This document shows, piece after piece, positions 56,262 through 64,000 of a stretch of DNA of 64,000 nucleotides. The position numbers were made by a program, and so were the translations under genes. The stretch comes from Candidatus Woesearchaeota archaeon (lineage in GTDB: Archaea > Nanobdellota > Nanobdellia > Woesearchaeales > UBA10216). The first letter of the stretch is position 1, and every line of letters begins with the position of its first letter. Under the pieces are notes generated by a model. It had not been told where the DNA came from, searched no databases, and saw only the letters and a program-made list of their open reading frames with translations. The stretch is taken from contig JACPBS010000005.1 of assembly GCA_016180195.1 (NCBI GenBank), positions 44,262-108,261 on the forward strand, read 5' to 3'.

Positions 56262-58745
56262 TTATGTGCATGCTCCCCAACCGCATTCTCGGCAGGATAC
56301 GCAGCCTTCCTTCTTGTCAACATGCTTGCTCTTGCATTCCGGGCATTCCTTGATTTCAGACTTGATTGATGGGGCGCATGAAGGGGCATGGATTGTTTCC
56401 TCTCTTGCCTCTTTTTTCGGCGCAACAAGAACCTGGTCTTTTATTGATGTGTCCCTGAAAACAGTGACGTCCTTGCATCCAAGCTTGTATGCAAGTATGT
56501 AGCTTTTTCTCATGTCGTCTATGGTCGCATCGGCCGGGAAATTATTTGTCTTTGATATGCTGGAGTCAGTCCATTTCTGGAAGGCTGCTAGCGCCCTTAT
56601 GTGGTCTTCAGGGGATATGTCGAGGGCGGTGACAAAGACCTCTTTTATGTTATTAGGTATGCTTTGAATGTCCTGGATCCTTCCGGAATGCCCAACCACA
56701 TCATTCATCATTTCGTCGCTGTAAAGCCCTTCCTTGCGCATTATCTTTTCAAAGATGTGGTCTGCATAGAAAAATCTGCCAACAGCTACGTTTTTTTCAA
56801 ATACGAGGCTGTATATTGGCTCTATCCCTGAACTGCACCCTGCTATCATTGATATGCTTCCTGTTGGCGCTATTACCGTTGTGAAGCCGTTCCTTACACC
56901 TTGCTTTTTCGCTTTTTCAGACACTTCATTCCAGTTGAAGTGCCATTCCTCTTTCCTTTCAAATCCCGCGAATGGCAGAATTCCGTCACTGTAGAAGCTT
57001 TTTTTGTAGTATGGCAGCGGACCCCGTTCCGTGGATTTTTCTATGCTTTTCATTTTGGAATGGTAGTTTACTGTTTCCATAAGGCGTTCCATGAATCTTC
57101 TTCCTTCCTGCGTTTTGTATGATAGTCCAAGCTCGCACATGGCATTTGCAACGCCCATTACGCCCAGCCCGATTTTCCGTGTGTTAAGGCTCATTGATTC
57201 TATCTGCGGGAGTGGATATTTGTTCACATCTATCACGTTGTCAAGGAACTGCGTTGAATCAAGAACGGTCTGTGATAGCCCGTCCCAGTCGAAGTATGCC
57301 TTGCCTTCCTCATCCTCAAGCACGAATGCCGATGCATTGATGCTTCCGAGGTTGCATGGCTCATCCGGGTAAAGCAGGACTTCGCCGCATGGATTTGTCG
57401 TGACAATTGGCCCGAGTGATTCGAGGAACGGGTTGTACTTGTTTACGTGGTCATAGAATATAACCCCTGGTTCTGCGCTTTCCCATGCATGGTATAGTAT
57501 CATGTCGAAGAGCATTCTCGGGTTTACAGTCCTGACTATGTCGCCATTTCTCGGGTTTCTAAGCGGGTAAGGCTCGTTTTTTTCATAATGTTCCCAGAAG
57601 TCAGGCATTATCAGCACTGATATGTTGAAGTTCCTGAGCCCCTTGTTGCCTTCCTTCGAGGTTATGAATTTTTCGATGTCAGGGTGGTTTATGTTGAGGA
57701 TCCCCATGTTCGCCCCTCGCCTGATTCCGCCCTGCTTGACAACCTCTGTCATTGTATCGAACATTCGCATGAAGCTTAATGGCCCGGACGCAACCCCTGA
57801 TGTGGAAGACACGAAATCACCCTCAGGCCTGAGCTTTGAAAAATTGAATCCAGTTCCCCCTCCGGCCTTGTGGATTATTGCTGTGTGCTTCAGCGTGTCC
57901 ATTATGCTTTCCATGCTGTCTTCTATTCCAAGAACAAAGCAGGCGGATCCCATTCCGAGGGGGTTGCCGAAATTTGCAAGTGCAGGGGTATTTGGCATGA
58001 ATTTTTTTGATACCATCAGATTGTAGAATTTTTCAATTGCTTTTTCATGGATGTTGAAGCTGCCCTTTTCAGCCATTTTCAGGATTTCTGTCCATTTTGC
58101 CTTCATCTGGTGTTGGCTGTTCATGCGGTCGTACATCCTTTTGAGGCCTTCCAGATGGTATCTGTTGAGCGGGTATTTTCCGATGCTTATCTTTCCTTCA
58201 AGCGAGGATGGCTCGAATTTCTCATCAGGGTGTTGCGCCTGCCTTGCTTCCTTGTCAAATACCTGCGGTTCGAATATGAGCTCAGGCATTGCAGTGTGCA
58301 CTGCAACCCGTATGAAGAGCTCTTTTGGTGATTCGATCAGCCTTCCTTTCTCATCCTTTCTTAGGTATCTTGCTTTCAGGACCTTGAGTGCATTAAGGTC
58401 AAACGCCTTGTCTACCTCGTCTATTTCTTGTTTTTCAAGAAGCAGCTCCTTTTCTTTTCTTATTTCCGACCTCTTTTGCCTGTAAAGTATGTAAGCCTTC
58501 GCTGTTTTTGCATGTCCCGCTTCTATCAGCACCTTTTCTACAATGTCCTGCACTTCCTCTACTGTCGGGATTGTATTTCCATTCCTTTGCTCCAGTTCGG
58601 CATTTACCTGGTCTGCAAGCTCTGAAGCTGTTTTCCTGTCTTTTCCCCCTACTGCCTGAACTGCCTTGAATATTGCATTTGCAACCTTGTACTTTTCGAA
58701 CTTTACTATTTTCCCGTCCCTTTTTCTTATTTGTCCAAGTGCCAT
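56262..58745 (-). CDS. nrdJ: Adenosylcobalamin-dependent (class II) ribonucleotide reductase
   Basis: ATP-cone start QIRKRDGKIVKFEKYKVANAIFKAVQAVGG; TNPCGEVLLYPDEPCNLGSIN; TVIAPTGSISMIAGCSSGIEPIYS; C-terminal CPECKSKHVDKKEGCVSCRECGWGAC. Confidence 0.96.
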   Translation of the reverse strand: MALGQIRKRDGKIVKFEKYKVANAIFKAVQAVGGKDRKTASELADQVNAELEQRNGNTIPTVEEVQDIVEKVLIEAGHAKTAKAYILYRQKRSEIRKEKELLLEKQEIDEVDKAFDLNALKVLKARYLRKDEKGRLIESPKELFIRVAVHTAMPELIFEPQVFDKEARQAQHPDEKFEPSSLEGKISIGKYPLNRYHLEGLKRMYDRMNSQHQMKAKWTEILKMAEKGSFNIHEKAIEKFYNLMVSKKFMPNTPALANFGNPLGMGSACFVLGIEDSMESIMDTLKHTAIIHKAGGGTGFNFSKLRPEGDFVSSTSGVASGPLSFMRMFDTMTEVVKQGGIRRGANMGILNINHPDIEKFITSKEGNKGLRNFNISVLIMPDFWEHYEKNEPYPLRNPRNGDIVRTVNPRMLFDMILYHAWESAEPGVIFYDHVNKYNPFLESLGPIVTTNPCGEVLLYPDEPCNLGSINASAFVLEDEEGKAYFDWDGLSQTVLDSTQFLDNVIDVNKYPLPQIESMSLNTRKIGLGVMGVANAMCELGLSYKTQEGRRFMERLMETVNYHSKMKSIEKSTERGPLPYYKKSFYSDGILPFAGFERKEEWHFNWNEVSEKAKKQGVRNGFTTVIAPTGSISMIAGCSSGIEPIYSLVFEKNVAVGRFFYADHIFEKIMRKEGLYSDEMMNDVVGHSGRIQDIQSIPNNIKEVFVTALDISPEDHIRALAAFQKWTDSSISKTNNFPADATIDDMRKSYILAYKLGCKDVTVFRDTSIKDQVLVAPKKEAREETIHAPSCAPSIKSEIKECPECKSKHVDKKEGCVSCRECGWGACT

Positions 58746-58783
58746 TCCATCACCAAATTCATTCCTTTACAATAACTACAACC

Positions 58784-58815
58784 TGTTGGGGTTATGTGTC
58801 CTCTTTAACCCAACA
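58784..58815 (-). promoter_or_regulatory. Inverted repeat in the nrdJ upstream/5'UTR region
   Basis: Gene-direction TGTTGGGTTA-aagaggacaca-TAACCCCAACA, between TATA-like AATATAAATA and the nrdJ ATG. Confidence 0.75.
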
Positions 58816-58854
58816 TCTTGTATTTGCTCATATTTATATTTTATTGTACAAGAA

Positions 58855-60555
58855 TTAATGCGATTTTTGCCTGCTTTTTATCTCGTCAAGATAATGCTGT
58901 CCCCAGGATTTTATTTCGCTGGGCTTGAGATGCTCAATGTAGTTTATTACCTTTTCCCCTCCAAGTATCTGGGGGATTATTACGAAATCAGCCCCTTCAT
59001 CATAAAGCCTTATTGCCTCTTCTTCGCTGTTGCTTGCAACCATTAGGATTGCTTTGTGCTTTTCCTGCTTGACTTTTTTTATAAGGGTCAGGTTTGATGC
59101 GGTGTTGTGCACAACGGAAATTATGATTTTTGCTTGAGAGCTGTTGATCTGGTCATAAATTTCGAGGTTGGTCATGTCGCTGCATATGCAGTTTATACCC
59201 CTGTCGGCGAGCACGTTTATCTTTTCAGGGTTATGGTCTACAACTATGAATTTTTTCCTTTTTTTTGAAAGTCCTGAAATTATCTTTTCGCTCATTCTGT
59301 GCAAGCCGAAAATTATTATGTGATTTTTCATCCTTTCTTTTATGTTGAAGCGTTCCTTCCTGGATTCCTTTCCGAGCCTGTTAAGAAGTCCTGAAAAATA
59401 CTTGTTGTAGAGCGTGTCGTCATATTTTATTATGTAGCTTGTCAATATCATCGTTGTGATTGTCGCGACTATGATCATGGAAAAGGTTGAAGGATCTTTT
59501 ATGTGATTCATGGCTATGCCTTGAGCTGCAAGGACTAGCGAAAATTCACCAACCTGGGCAAGTTGCACGCCTGTGAAGAATGATGTTCTGTTGCTGTATC
59601 CGAATTTTTTGACTATGATGAATATGAGTATCGGCTTTATTATGAGGACTGTTAGCAGGATTATGGCCAATGGAAAAATCGCCTTTTGGAATTGGTCGAG
59701 TACCATGCTCATGCCTAGTGTGACAAAGAGCAGCACTATGAAGAAATCTTTGAGTGGCTTCACGCGGCCAGTTATTTCGTGGCTGAATTTTGTTGTGCTC
59801 AATGCTACGCCTGCGATGAATGCGCCGATCGAATATGAGTACCCTAAAAAGGAGGCGATTGCGGAAAAGAGGAACATTGTGGTAAGTGATGAGATGAATA
59901 TGAGCTCTGCTGAATGGACAGCCTCCTTAAGGAAGAATGGCAGTATCTTGTAGAGGATGTATGAACTTGCGATGAGGATAAAACCCTTCAGCACGAGTAT
60001 CCCGATTGCCGCAATTTGTATGCTGCCTGACATGTTGCTCCCCATGGTTATCATTGAAAGGGCTATGATCGCGATTATGTCCTGTATTATGAGCACTACA
60101 AGAACAAGGCTCCCATGGACAGATTCAAGCTCCATTTGTTCGCCTAATAGCTTTGCGACCACCATTGTGCTTGAGAACGAGACAATCAATGCAATGTATA
60201 CTGACAAGATAAAGTCGAATTTGAGTATGAACACTGAAATGATCAAGCCGATAAGGAATGTTGTTGCCACCTGGAATATTCCTATTATCGAGGATTTTAT
60301 CCCCAGCTGCCTGATGCTGTTGAAGTCCAGCTCCAACCCTATTATGAAGAGCAGGAATGCTATTCCAAGGTCTGAGAATATCTTTACGGTGTTTGGATCC
60401 TTAACCAGATTCAGGGGCAGTATAAGCATCCCGGCAATGACATAACCCAGAATAAGCGGCTGCTTGAGCTTTCCTGCGATTAACGCAAATAGCGTTGCTG
60501 CAATTATCAGCAGGCTTACATCTTTCAGAAAAAATAACCCTTCCAGACTTTTCAC
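58855..60555 (-). CDS. CPA2 (Kef-type) cation/proton antiporter with TrkA-N domain
   Basis: Multi-TM GYVIAGMLILPLNLVKDPNTVKIFSDLGIAFLLFIIGLELDF; C-terminal HIIIFGLHRMSEKIISGLSKKRKKFIVVDHNPEKI. Confidence 0.95.
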   Translation of the reverse strand: MKSLEGLFFLKDVSLLIIAATLFALIAGKLKQPLILGYVIAGMLILPLNLVKDPNTVKIFSDLGIAFLLFIIGLELDFNSIRQLGIKSSIIGIFQVATTFLIGLIISVFILKFDFILSVYIALIVSFSSTMVVAKLLGEQMELESVHGSLVLVVLIIQDIIAIIALSMITMGSNMSGSIQIAAIGILVLKGFILIASSYILYKILPFFLKEAVHSAELIFISSLTTMFLFSAIASFLGYSYSIGAFIAGVALSTTKFSHEITGRVKPLKDFFIVLLFVTLGMSMVLDQFQKAIFPLAIILLTVLIIKPILIFIIVKKFGYSNRTSFFTGVQLAQVGEFSLVLAAQGIAMNHIKDPSTFSMIIVATITTMILTSYIIKYDDTLYNKYFSGLLNRLGKESRKERFNIKERMKNHIIIFGLHRMSEKIISGLSKKRKKFIVVDHNPEKINVLADRGINCICSDMTNLEIYDQINSSQAKIIISVVHNTASNLTLIKKVKQEKHKAILMVASNSEEEAIRLYDEGADFVIIPQILGGEKVINYIEHLKPSEIKSWGQHYLDEIKSRQKSH

Positions 60556-60678
60556 CTCTTTTTCGATCTTCCGATTTGCTTATTATTAAATCTTTAGTTA
60601 TGGCAAAGTGCGTTAATAATGGAACTTTCGATATGCAATTTACTAAACATTTTATATTTGTCTGTTGTTATTCCTTAT

Positions 60679-61236
60679 ATGGGTATTGGGGAATTGGTAG
60701 AAGGATTCCAGAGGCTAAAGGACAAGTATAGGCGGCATGCTTTGGTTGCCCTGGCGTTTCTGCTTGTAGTTTTGCTGTTCGGCGCAAGCATAAAGCCTGT
60801 CCTTGTTGTTGTTCTGTTCATAATCCTGGGCTCTTTCTCTACCTTTTACCACAACTATTTCAGGTCCCCGGTTAATTTTGAGCTTGTAAAGCTTTTCACC
60901 ATTGTAGGAAGCGTTGCTTACGGCTCATCAGCAGGGATAATCATAGGCGTGCCTTCGGTTATTATAGGAAGGGCCCTTTCCGGGAGGCTTGATCAGGATA
61001 CATTGACATCCATTGCAGCTATGGTGCTCATAGCTGTCCTTGCCTCAATGTTCAGGACAGCGGATATTACTGTTATCGGAATTATGCTCGTTGTGGTTTA
61101 TTATGTTGTCATCTCTCCATTCATAGTGCTGTTCGGGGAGAACAGGGGCTATGAAGCGGTCTACATCCTGACCAATATTATTTTCAACATGATCCTGTTT
61201 ATAAAGATCGCGCCGTTATTGCTCAACTGGATTTAA
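60679..61236 (+). CDS. Hypothetical multi-TM protein
   Basis: MGIGELVEGFQRLKDKYRRHALVALAFLLVVLLFGASIKPV...; internal Met chosen. Confidence 0.7.
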   Translation: MGIGELVEGFQRLKDKYRRHALVALAFLLVVLLFGASIKPVLVVVLFIILGSFSTFYHNYFRSPVNFELVKLFTIVGSVAYGSSAGIIIGVPSVIIGRALSGRLDQDTLTSIAAMVLIAVLASMFRTADITVIGIMLVVVYYVVISPFIVLFGENRGYEAVYILTNIIFNMILFIKIAPLLLNWI

Positions 61237-61262
61237 TATTCTTTCACAAATGCGCCTAAGTC

Positions 61263-61637
61263 ATGCCTGAAGCTAAGGATGTTAAGATTGGTGAATGGAT
61301 AATCTTCAACAGGGAGCCTTATAAGCTCAAAAGAAAGGAGATTGTAACTGCGGGAACGCACATGCATTCAAAGCTGAAGTTCATAATGCAGGGTCTTTTT
61401 TCTACTGGGGAGAAATCAGCCGTGTATGGGCATCATGACAAGGTTGATATTGCTGAGCTTGAAATGAAATCAGGTCCGGTTATTTCAATTGCTGGAAATA
61501 AGTGCCAGATTATGGACTCCAGGAGCTATGAGGTTGTGGATGTTGAGATGGGACCTGACCTTGCTGTTGAAGAGGGAAAGGTTGTGATGTTTGTCCTTTA
61601 TAACGGCAGGCACTTGATTATTGGCGAAGCGCGATAA
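61263..61637 (+). CDS. aIF5A-like translation factor lacking the hypusine lysine
   Basis: Two small beta domains: IGEWIIFNREPYKLKRKEIVTAGTHMHSKLKFIMQGLFSTGEKSAVYGHHDKVDI...QIMDSRSYEVVDVEM; canonical KTGKHGHAK loop is TAGTHMHSK. Confidence 0.8.
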   Translation: MPEAKDVKIGEWIIFNREPYKLKRKEIVTAGTHMHSKLKFIMQGLFSTGEKSAVYGHHDKVDIAELEMKSGPVISIAGNKCQIMDSRSYEVVDVEMGPDLAVEEGKVVMFVLYNGRHLIIGEAR

Positions 61638-61638
61638 G

Positions 61639-62502
61639 ATGATCGAGCTTATTTTTCTGGGTCTGGCCATAATGCTTGCGTGGGGTTTTGGTGATTTCAT
61701 CATGGCCTACATTTCTAAAAAGGGTAACAGCCCTTTTTTGCTCAATTTTTGGGGAAGCGTTGTTTCCCTGGCGGTCGTTTCAGTTGTTTATTTTGCTTTT
61801 TTCTTCCCAAAAACAGTTAGCGGCATCTATTGGCTTATTGTCTTTGCTTCTTCTATAGTTGTAGTCCTCTCGTTTATATGTTTTTATAAGGCGGTTGCTG
61901 TAGGAAAGGTTTCGTTGATCAGCCCTATAACTAGCAGCTATGGCATTCTTTCCATGTTCCTGGGCCTTTTTTTCCTTAAGGAGTCGTTGAGCAGGACTCA
62001 GTATATCGGTATTTTCATTTCAACTATTGGCCTGCTATTGGCAGTTCTTAATATTTCAGAGCTGAGGAGGCTTAAGATCAGCAGCCAGGTTGAAGGATTG
62101 AAATATGCAGTTTTTACCTTTGTCTTATGGGGGATTAATTTCACTTTATCTGCCGTGCTGGTTAAGGGTGCTGATTGGGTGACGCCGTTTTTCTTTTCAA
62201 GCATTTTTTCTGTCCCGTTGTCTTATGCAATTCTCAGGAGAGCTGAAGGGAAAATGTCTTTGGGATTGAAAAGAGAGACTTTTCTTTTGTTTTTTGTAGC
62301 CGGAATACTCCTTCAGGCTGGCGCTCTTGTGTTTACGTTCTCCCTTAACAGTTTCCCATCCGCTCTTCTCGCTCCTATTTCTGCGGGCTACCCTGCAGTT
62401 ATCATAATCCTGGCGCATTTTTTCTTCAGGGAGAGGATAGCGGGGATTCAGTATGCGGGCGTTGTATTGATACTTGCGGGATTGGCTGTTGCTGCTGTTT
62501 AG
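61639..62502 (+). CDS. EamA/DMT-family transporter
   Basis: 10-TM-like ORF: LAIMLAWGFGDFIMAYISKK; ISPITSSYGILSMFLGLFFLKESLSRTQYIGIFISTIGLLL; second half repeats LAPISAGYPAVIIILAHFFFRERIAGIQYAGVVLILAGL. Confidence 0.93.
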   Translation: MIELIFLGLAIMLAWGFGDFIMAYISKKGNSPFLLNFWGSVVSLAVVSVVYFAFFFPKTVSGIYWLIVFASSIVVVLSFICFYKAVAVGKVSLISPITSSYGILSMFLGLFFLKESLSRTQYIGIFISTIGLLLAVLNISELRRLKISSQVEGLKYAVFTFVLWGINFTLSAVLVKGADWVTPFFFSSIFSVPLSYAILRRAEGKMSLGLKRETFLLFFVAGILLQAGALVFTFSLNSFPSALLAPISAGYPAVIIILAHFFFRERIAGIQYAGVVLILAGLAVAAV

Positions 62503-62515
62503 ACTAAAGGATCAT

Positions 62516-62668
62516 ATTGAAAACCTATTGCATATTCTGTTTGTAATGATCCGATTCGCCTTTGTTTAACCAAGGTTCTTTTTTCCTCCCCTTCGGAACC
62601 GAGGGGAGAGAAAAAAGAAGTTTACTTCAGTGAACCGAATCGGTTTCAGCAACAACCAGGTTTTCAAT
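62516..62668 (-). repeat. Multi-hairpin inverted-repeat element, copy B (opposite orientation to copy A)
   Basis: Same 11 bp TIRs ATTGAAAACCT (62516-62526)/AGGTTTTCAAT (62658-62668); reverse complement aligns to 16595-16746 with few substitutions and single-base indels. Confidence 0.93.
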
Positions 62669-62718
62669 AAGGCCGACCAAAGGCTAAATTTTTAAATGAT
62701 AATAACACCTGTATTTTT

Positions 62719-63030
62719 GTGAAAGGCTTTTCAAGAGACCTTAACGAGCTGATGCAGTTCCCAAATGAGGGCATTTTCAGCACTGTTCTGGTCAAGTCTG
62801 AGAATTATAATCATACCCTGATGTGCCTTGCAAAAGGCTCTGGTATTGATACGCATACTTCTACAAAGGCAGGTGCTGTTCTTGTGTTGAAGGGAAAGGG
62901 AGAATTTCTGCTTGCGGATGAAAAAATCAGCCTTAAGCCCGGGACATTCATATTCATGCCCCCTAACACGTCTCATTCACTGGCTGCCTTTGAGGACCTT
63001 GCCATCTTGCTGCTGCTCGTAAAGGAATGA
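62719..63030 (+). CDS. Cupin-domain protein (GTG start)
   Basis: GIDTHTSTKAGAVLVLKGKGEFLLADEKISLKPGTFIFMPPNTSHSLAA. Confidence 0.88.
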   Translation: MKGFSRDLNELMQFPNEGIFSTVLVKSENYNHTLMCLAKGSGIDTHTSTKAGAVLVLKGKGEFLLADEKISLKPGTFIFMPPNTSHSLAAFEDLAILLLLVKE

Positions 63031-63824
63031 ACAATATTTTTATACGCCCGATCTTGCCATTGTTCATGAAAAAATTCAATGTAGCCCTTAAGTCAATGCC
63101 TGTTTTGGCTGTTGTTCTTTCAGTTAAATTCATTCTTGACTACTTTAACATTTCTTTCATAGCAATAAATCCGCTTCTGACTGCGCTGCTTGGAGGAGTC
63201 TTCTTTACGGTTAGCATCCTTTTTGCGGGGGCGGTTGCTGATTACAAGGAATCTGAAAAGATCCCGGGAGAGCTTGCTGTTTCCTTGAAGACCTTTTATA
63301 ATGATGCCCGCATTCTAAGGGGGGTTGTTAAGTCCAAAAAAGTTTTGGAAAAGCTTCAGAATGACATAAAGGAGCTTCTTTACACCATGAACTCGAATTT
63401 CAGGAGGAATGTGTGGAAGCTTAAGGAGCTTGATGCTGTTACCGAAAGGATTAACGAGGACATTACTTCTTTGGCTAAGCAGGGCGTCCCCCCTGCATTT
63501 CTTACAAAGCTAAGGTCAGAATTGACTGCCATTGATAAGCTTTCACACAGGATAGACATTATCGTTGAGACAACATTTATTCCGGCTGCTTACCTGATTG
63601 CTGAGATTTCGATAGGCTTTTTGGTGTTGCTTTTGCTTCTGGTAAAGGGCGACTATGCCTTCTATGCCATGTTTGCCGCGGTTACAACGATCCTTGTGAG
63701 CCTCATGTTTCTAATAAAAGACATGGACAACCCTTTCGAGGTCGGCAAGGATTCATGCGCTGACGTGGACTTGAGCCTGCTGTTTAATCTCGAGGATTAC
63801 TGGAGACGCAATCAACAAAAATAG
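63027..63824 (+). CDS. Hypothetical membrane protein
   Basis: 265 aa ORF with two hydrophobic hairpins flanking a helical domain; true start may be 63066. Confidence 0.7.
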   Translation: MNNIFIRPILPLFMKKFNVALKSMPVLAVVLSVKFILDYFNISFIAINPLLTALLGGVFFTVSILFAGAVADYKESEKIPGELAVSLKTFYNDARILRGVVKSKKVLEKLQNDIKELLYTMNSNFRRNVWKLKELDAVTERINEDITSLAKQGVPPAFLTKLRSELTAIDKLSHRIDIIVETTFIPAAYLIAEISIGFLVLLLLLVKGDYAFYAMFAAVTTILVSLMFLIKDMDNPFEVGKDSCADVDLSLLFNLEDYWRRNQQK

Positions 63825-63831
63825 TAACAAA

Positions 63832-63999
63832 AATCCGCCGCTCGGAGCTATCCTCGGCCTAAAGGCACGAGGCTTTACGCTCCTCACTTCAATGGCGGAT
63901 TCCAATTTGAACAGAGTTCAAATGGGCCCAATCACAAAGTGATTTGGGTTTTGGAATGTCAGAAATTGCTGTCGACGTAATCTGTGGCACTTTTAGTGC
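63832..63999. other. Hairpin-dense structured region (possible ncRNA or mobile-element end), continues past the right edge
   Basis: AATCCGCC (63832-63839)/GGCGGATT (63894-63901); ATTCCAA/TTGGAAT (63899-63905/63951-63957) enclosing ATTTGAAC-AGA-GTTCAAAT and CCCAATCAC-AAA-GTGATTTGGG; GCACT-TTT-AGTGC (63987-63999). Confidence 0.7.
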
Positions 64000-64000
64000 G

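Noticed and set aside
1-64000. CRISPR array or cas genes
   Set aside because: No regularly spaced short direct repeats and no Cas-like proteins seen in the translations. The only periodic repeats are coding repeats of the giant protein.

Overview
Archaeal chromosome segment. The A/V-type ATP synthase operon, RadA, RadB, RPA, NAC, Sec61-beta, uS2, aIF5A-like protein and RNase P RNA point to an archaeon, probably a DPANN-type genome (inference). From left to right: (i) a giant secreted subtilase on the minus strand, at least 3,379 codons and running off the left edge; the supplied ORF track misses it because it has no in-window stop; (ii) presenilin-like protease, TraB, PRC-barrel, nickel-type permease, tRNA-Gly, UvrD-like helicase and Taw1-like genes; (iii) a SUF Fe-S operon with SufB/S/U/C plus a ferredoxin-NADP-reductase-like flavoprotein, and no SufD; (iv) NAC/Sec61-beta and a complete-looking A-type ATP synthase operon, followed by RNase P RNA; (v) housekeeping and recombination genes; (vi) a minus-strand cluster of about 11 small single-TM, pilin-like proteins that includes an SLT/lysozyme-like protein; (vii) a deoxynucleotide module (B12-dependent RNR, cobalamin adenosyltransferase, NrdR, dUTPase, SpeD-like protein); (viii) CPA2 antiporter, aIF5A-like, DMT transporter and cupin genes. 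The most unusual finding is a pair of ~152 bp multi-hairpin elements with 11 bp terminal inverted repeats. They lie 46 kb apart in opposite orientation, can fold as a gap-free four-way junction, and have a central hairpin whose orientation is flipped relative to the arms (reminiscent of ITR flip/flop). A second, unrelated branched-hairpin region sits at the right edge. All calls come from reading the sequence by eye; no database search was run.
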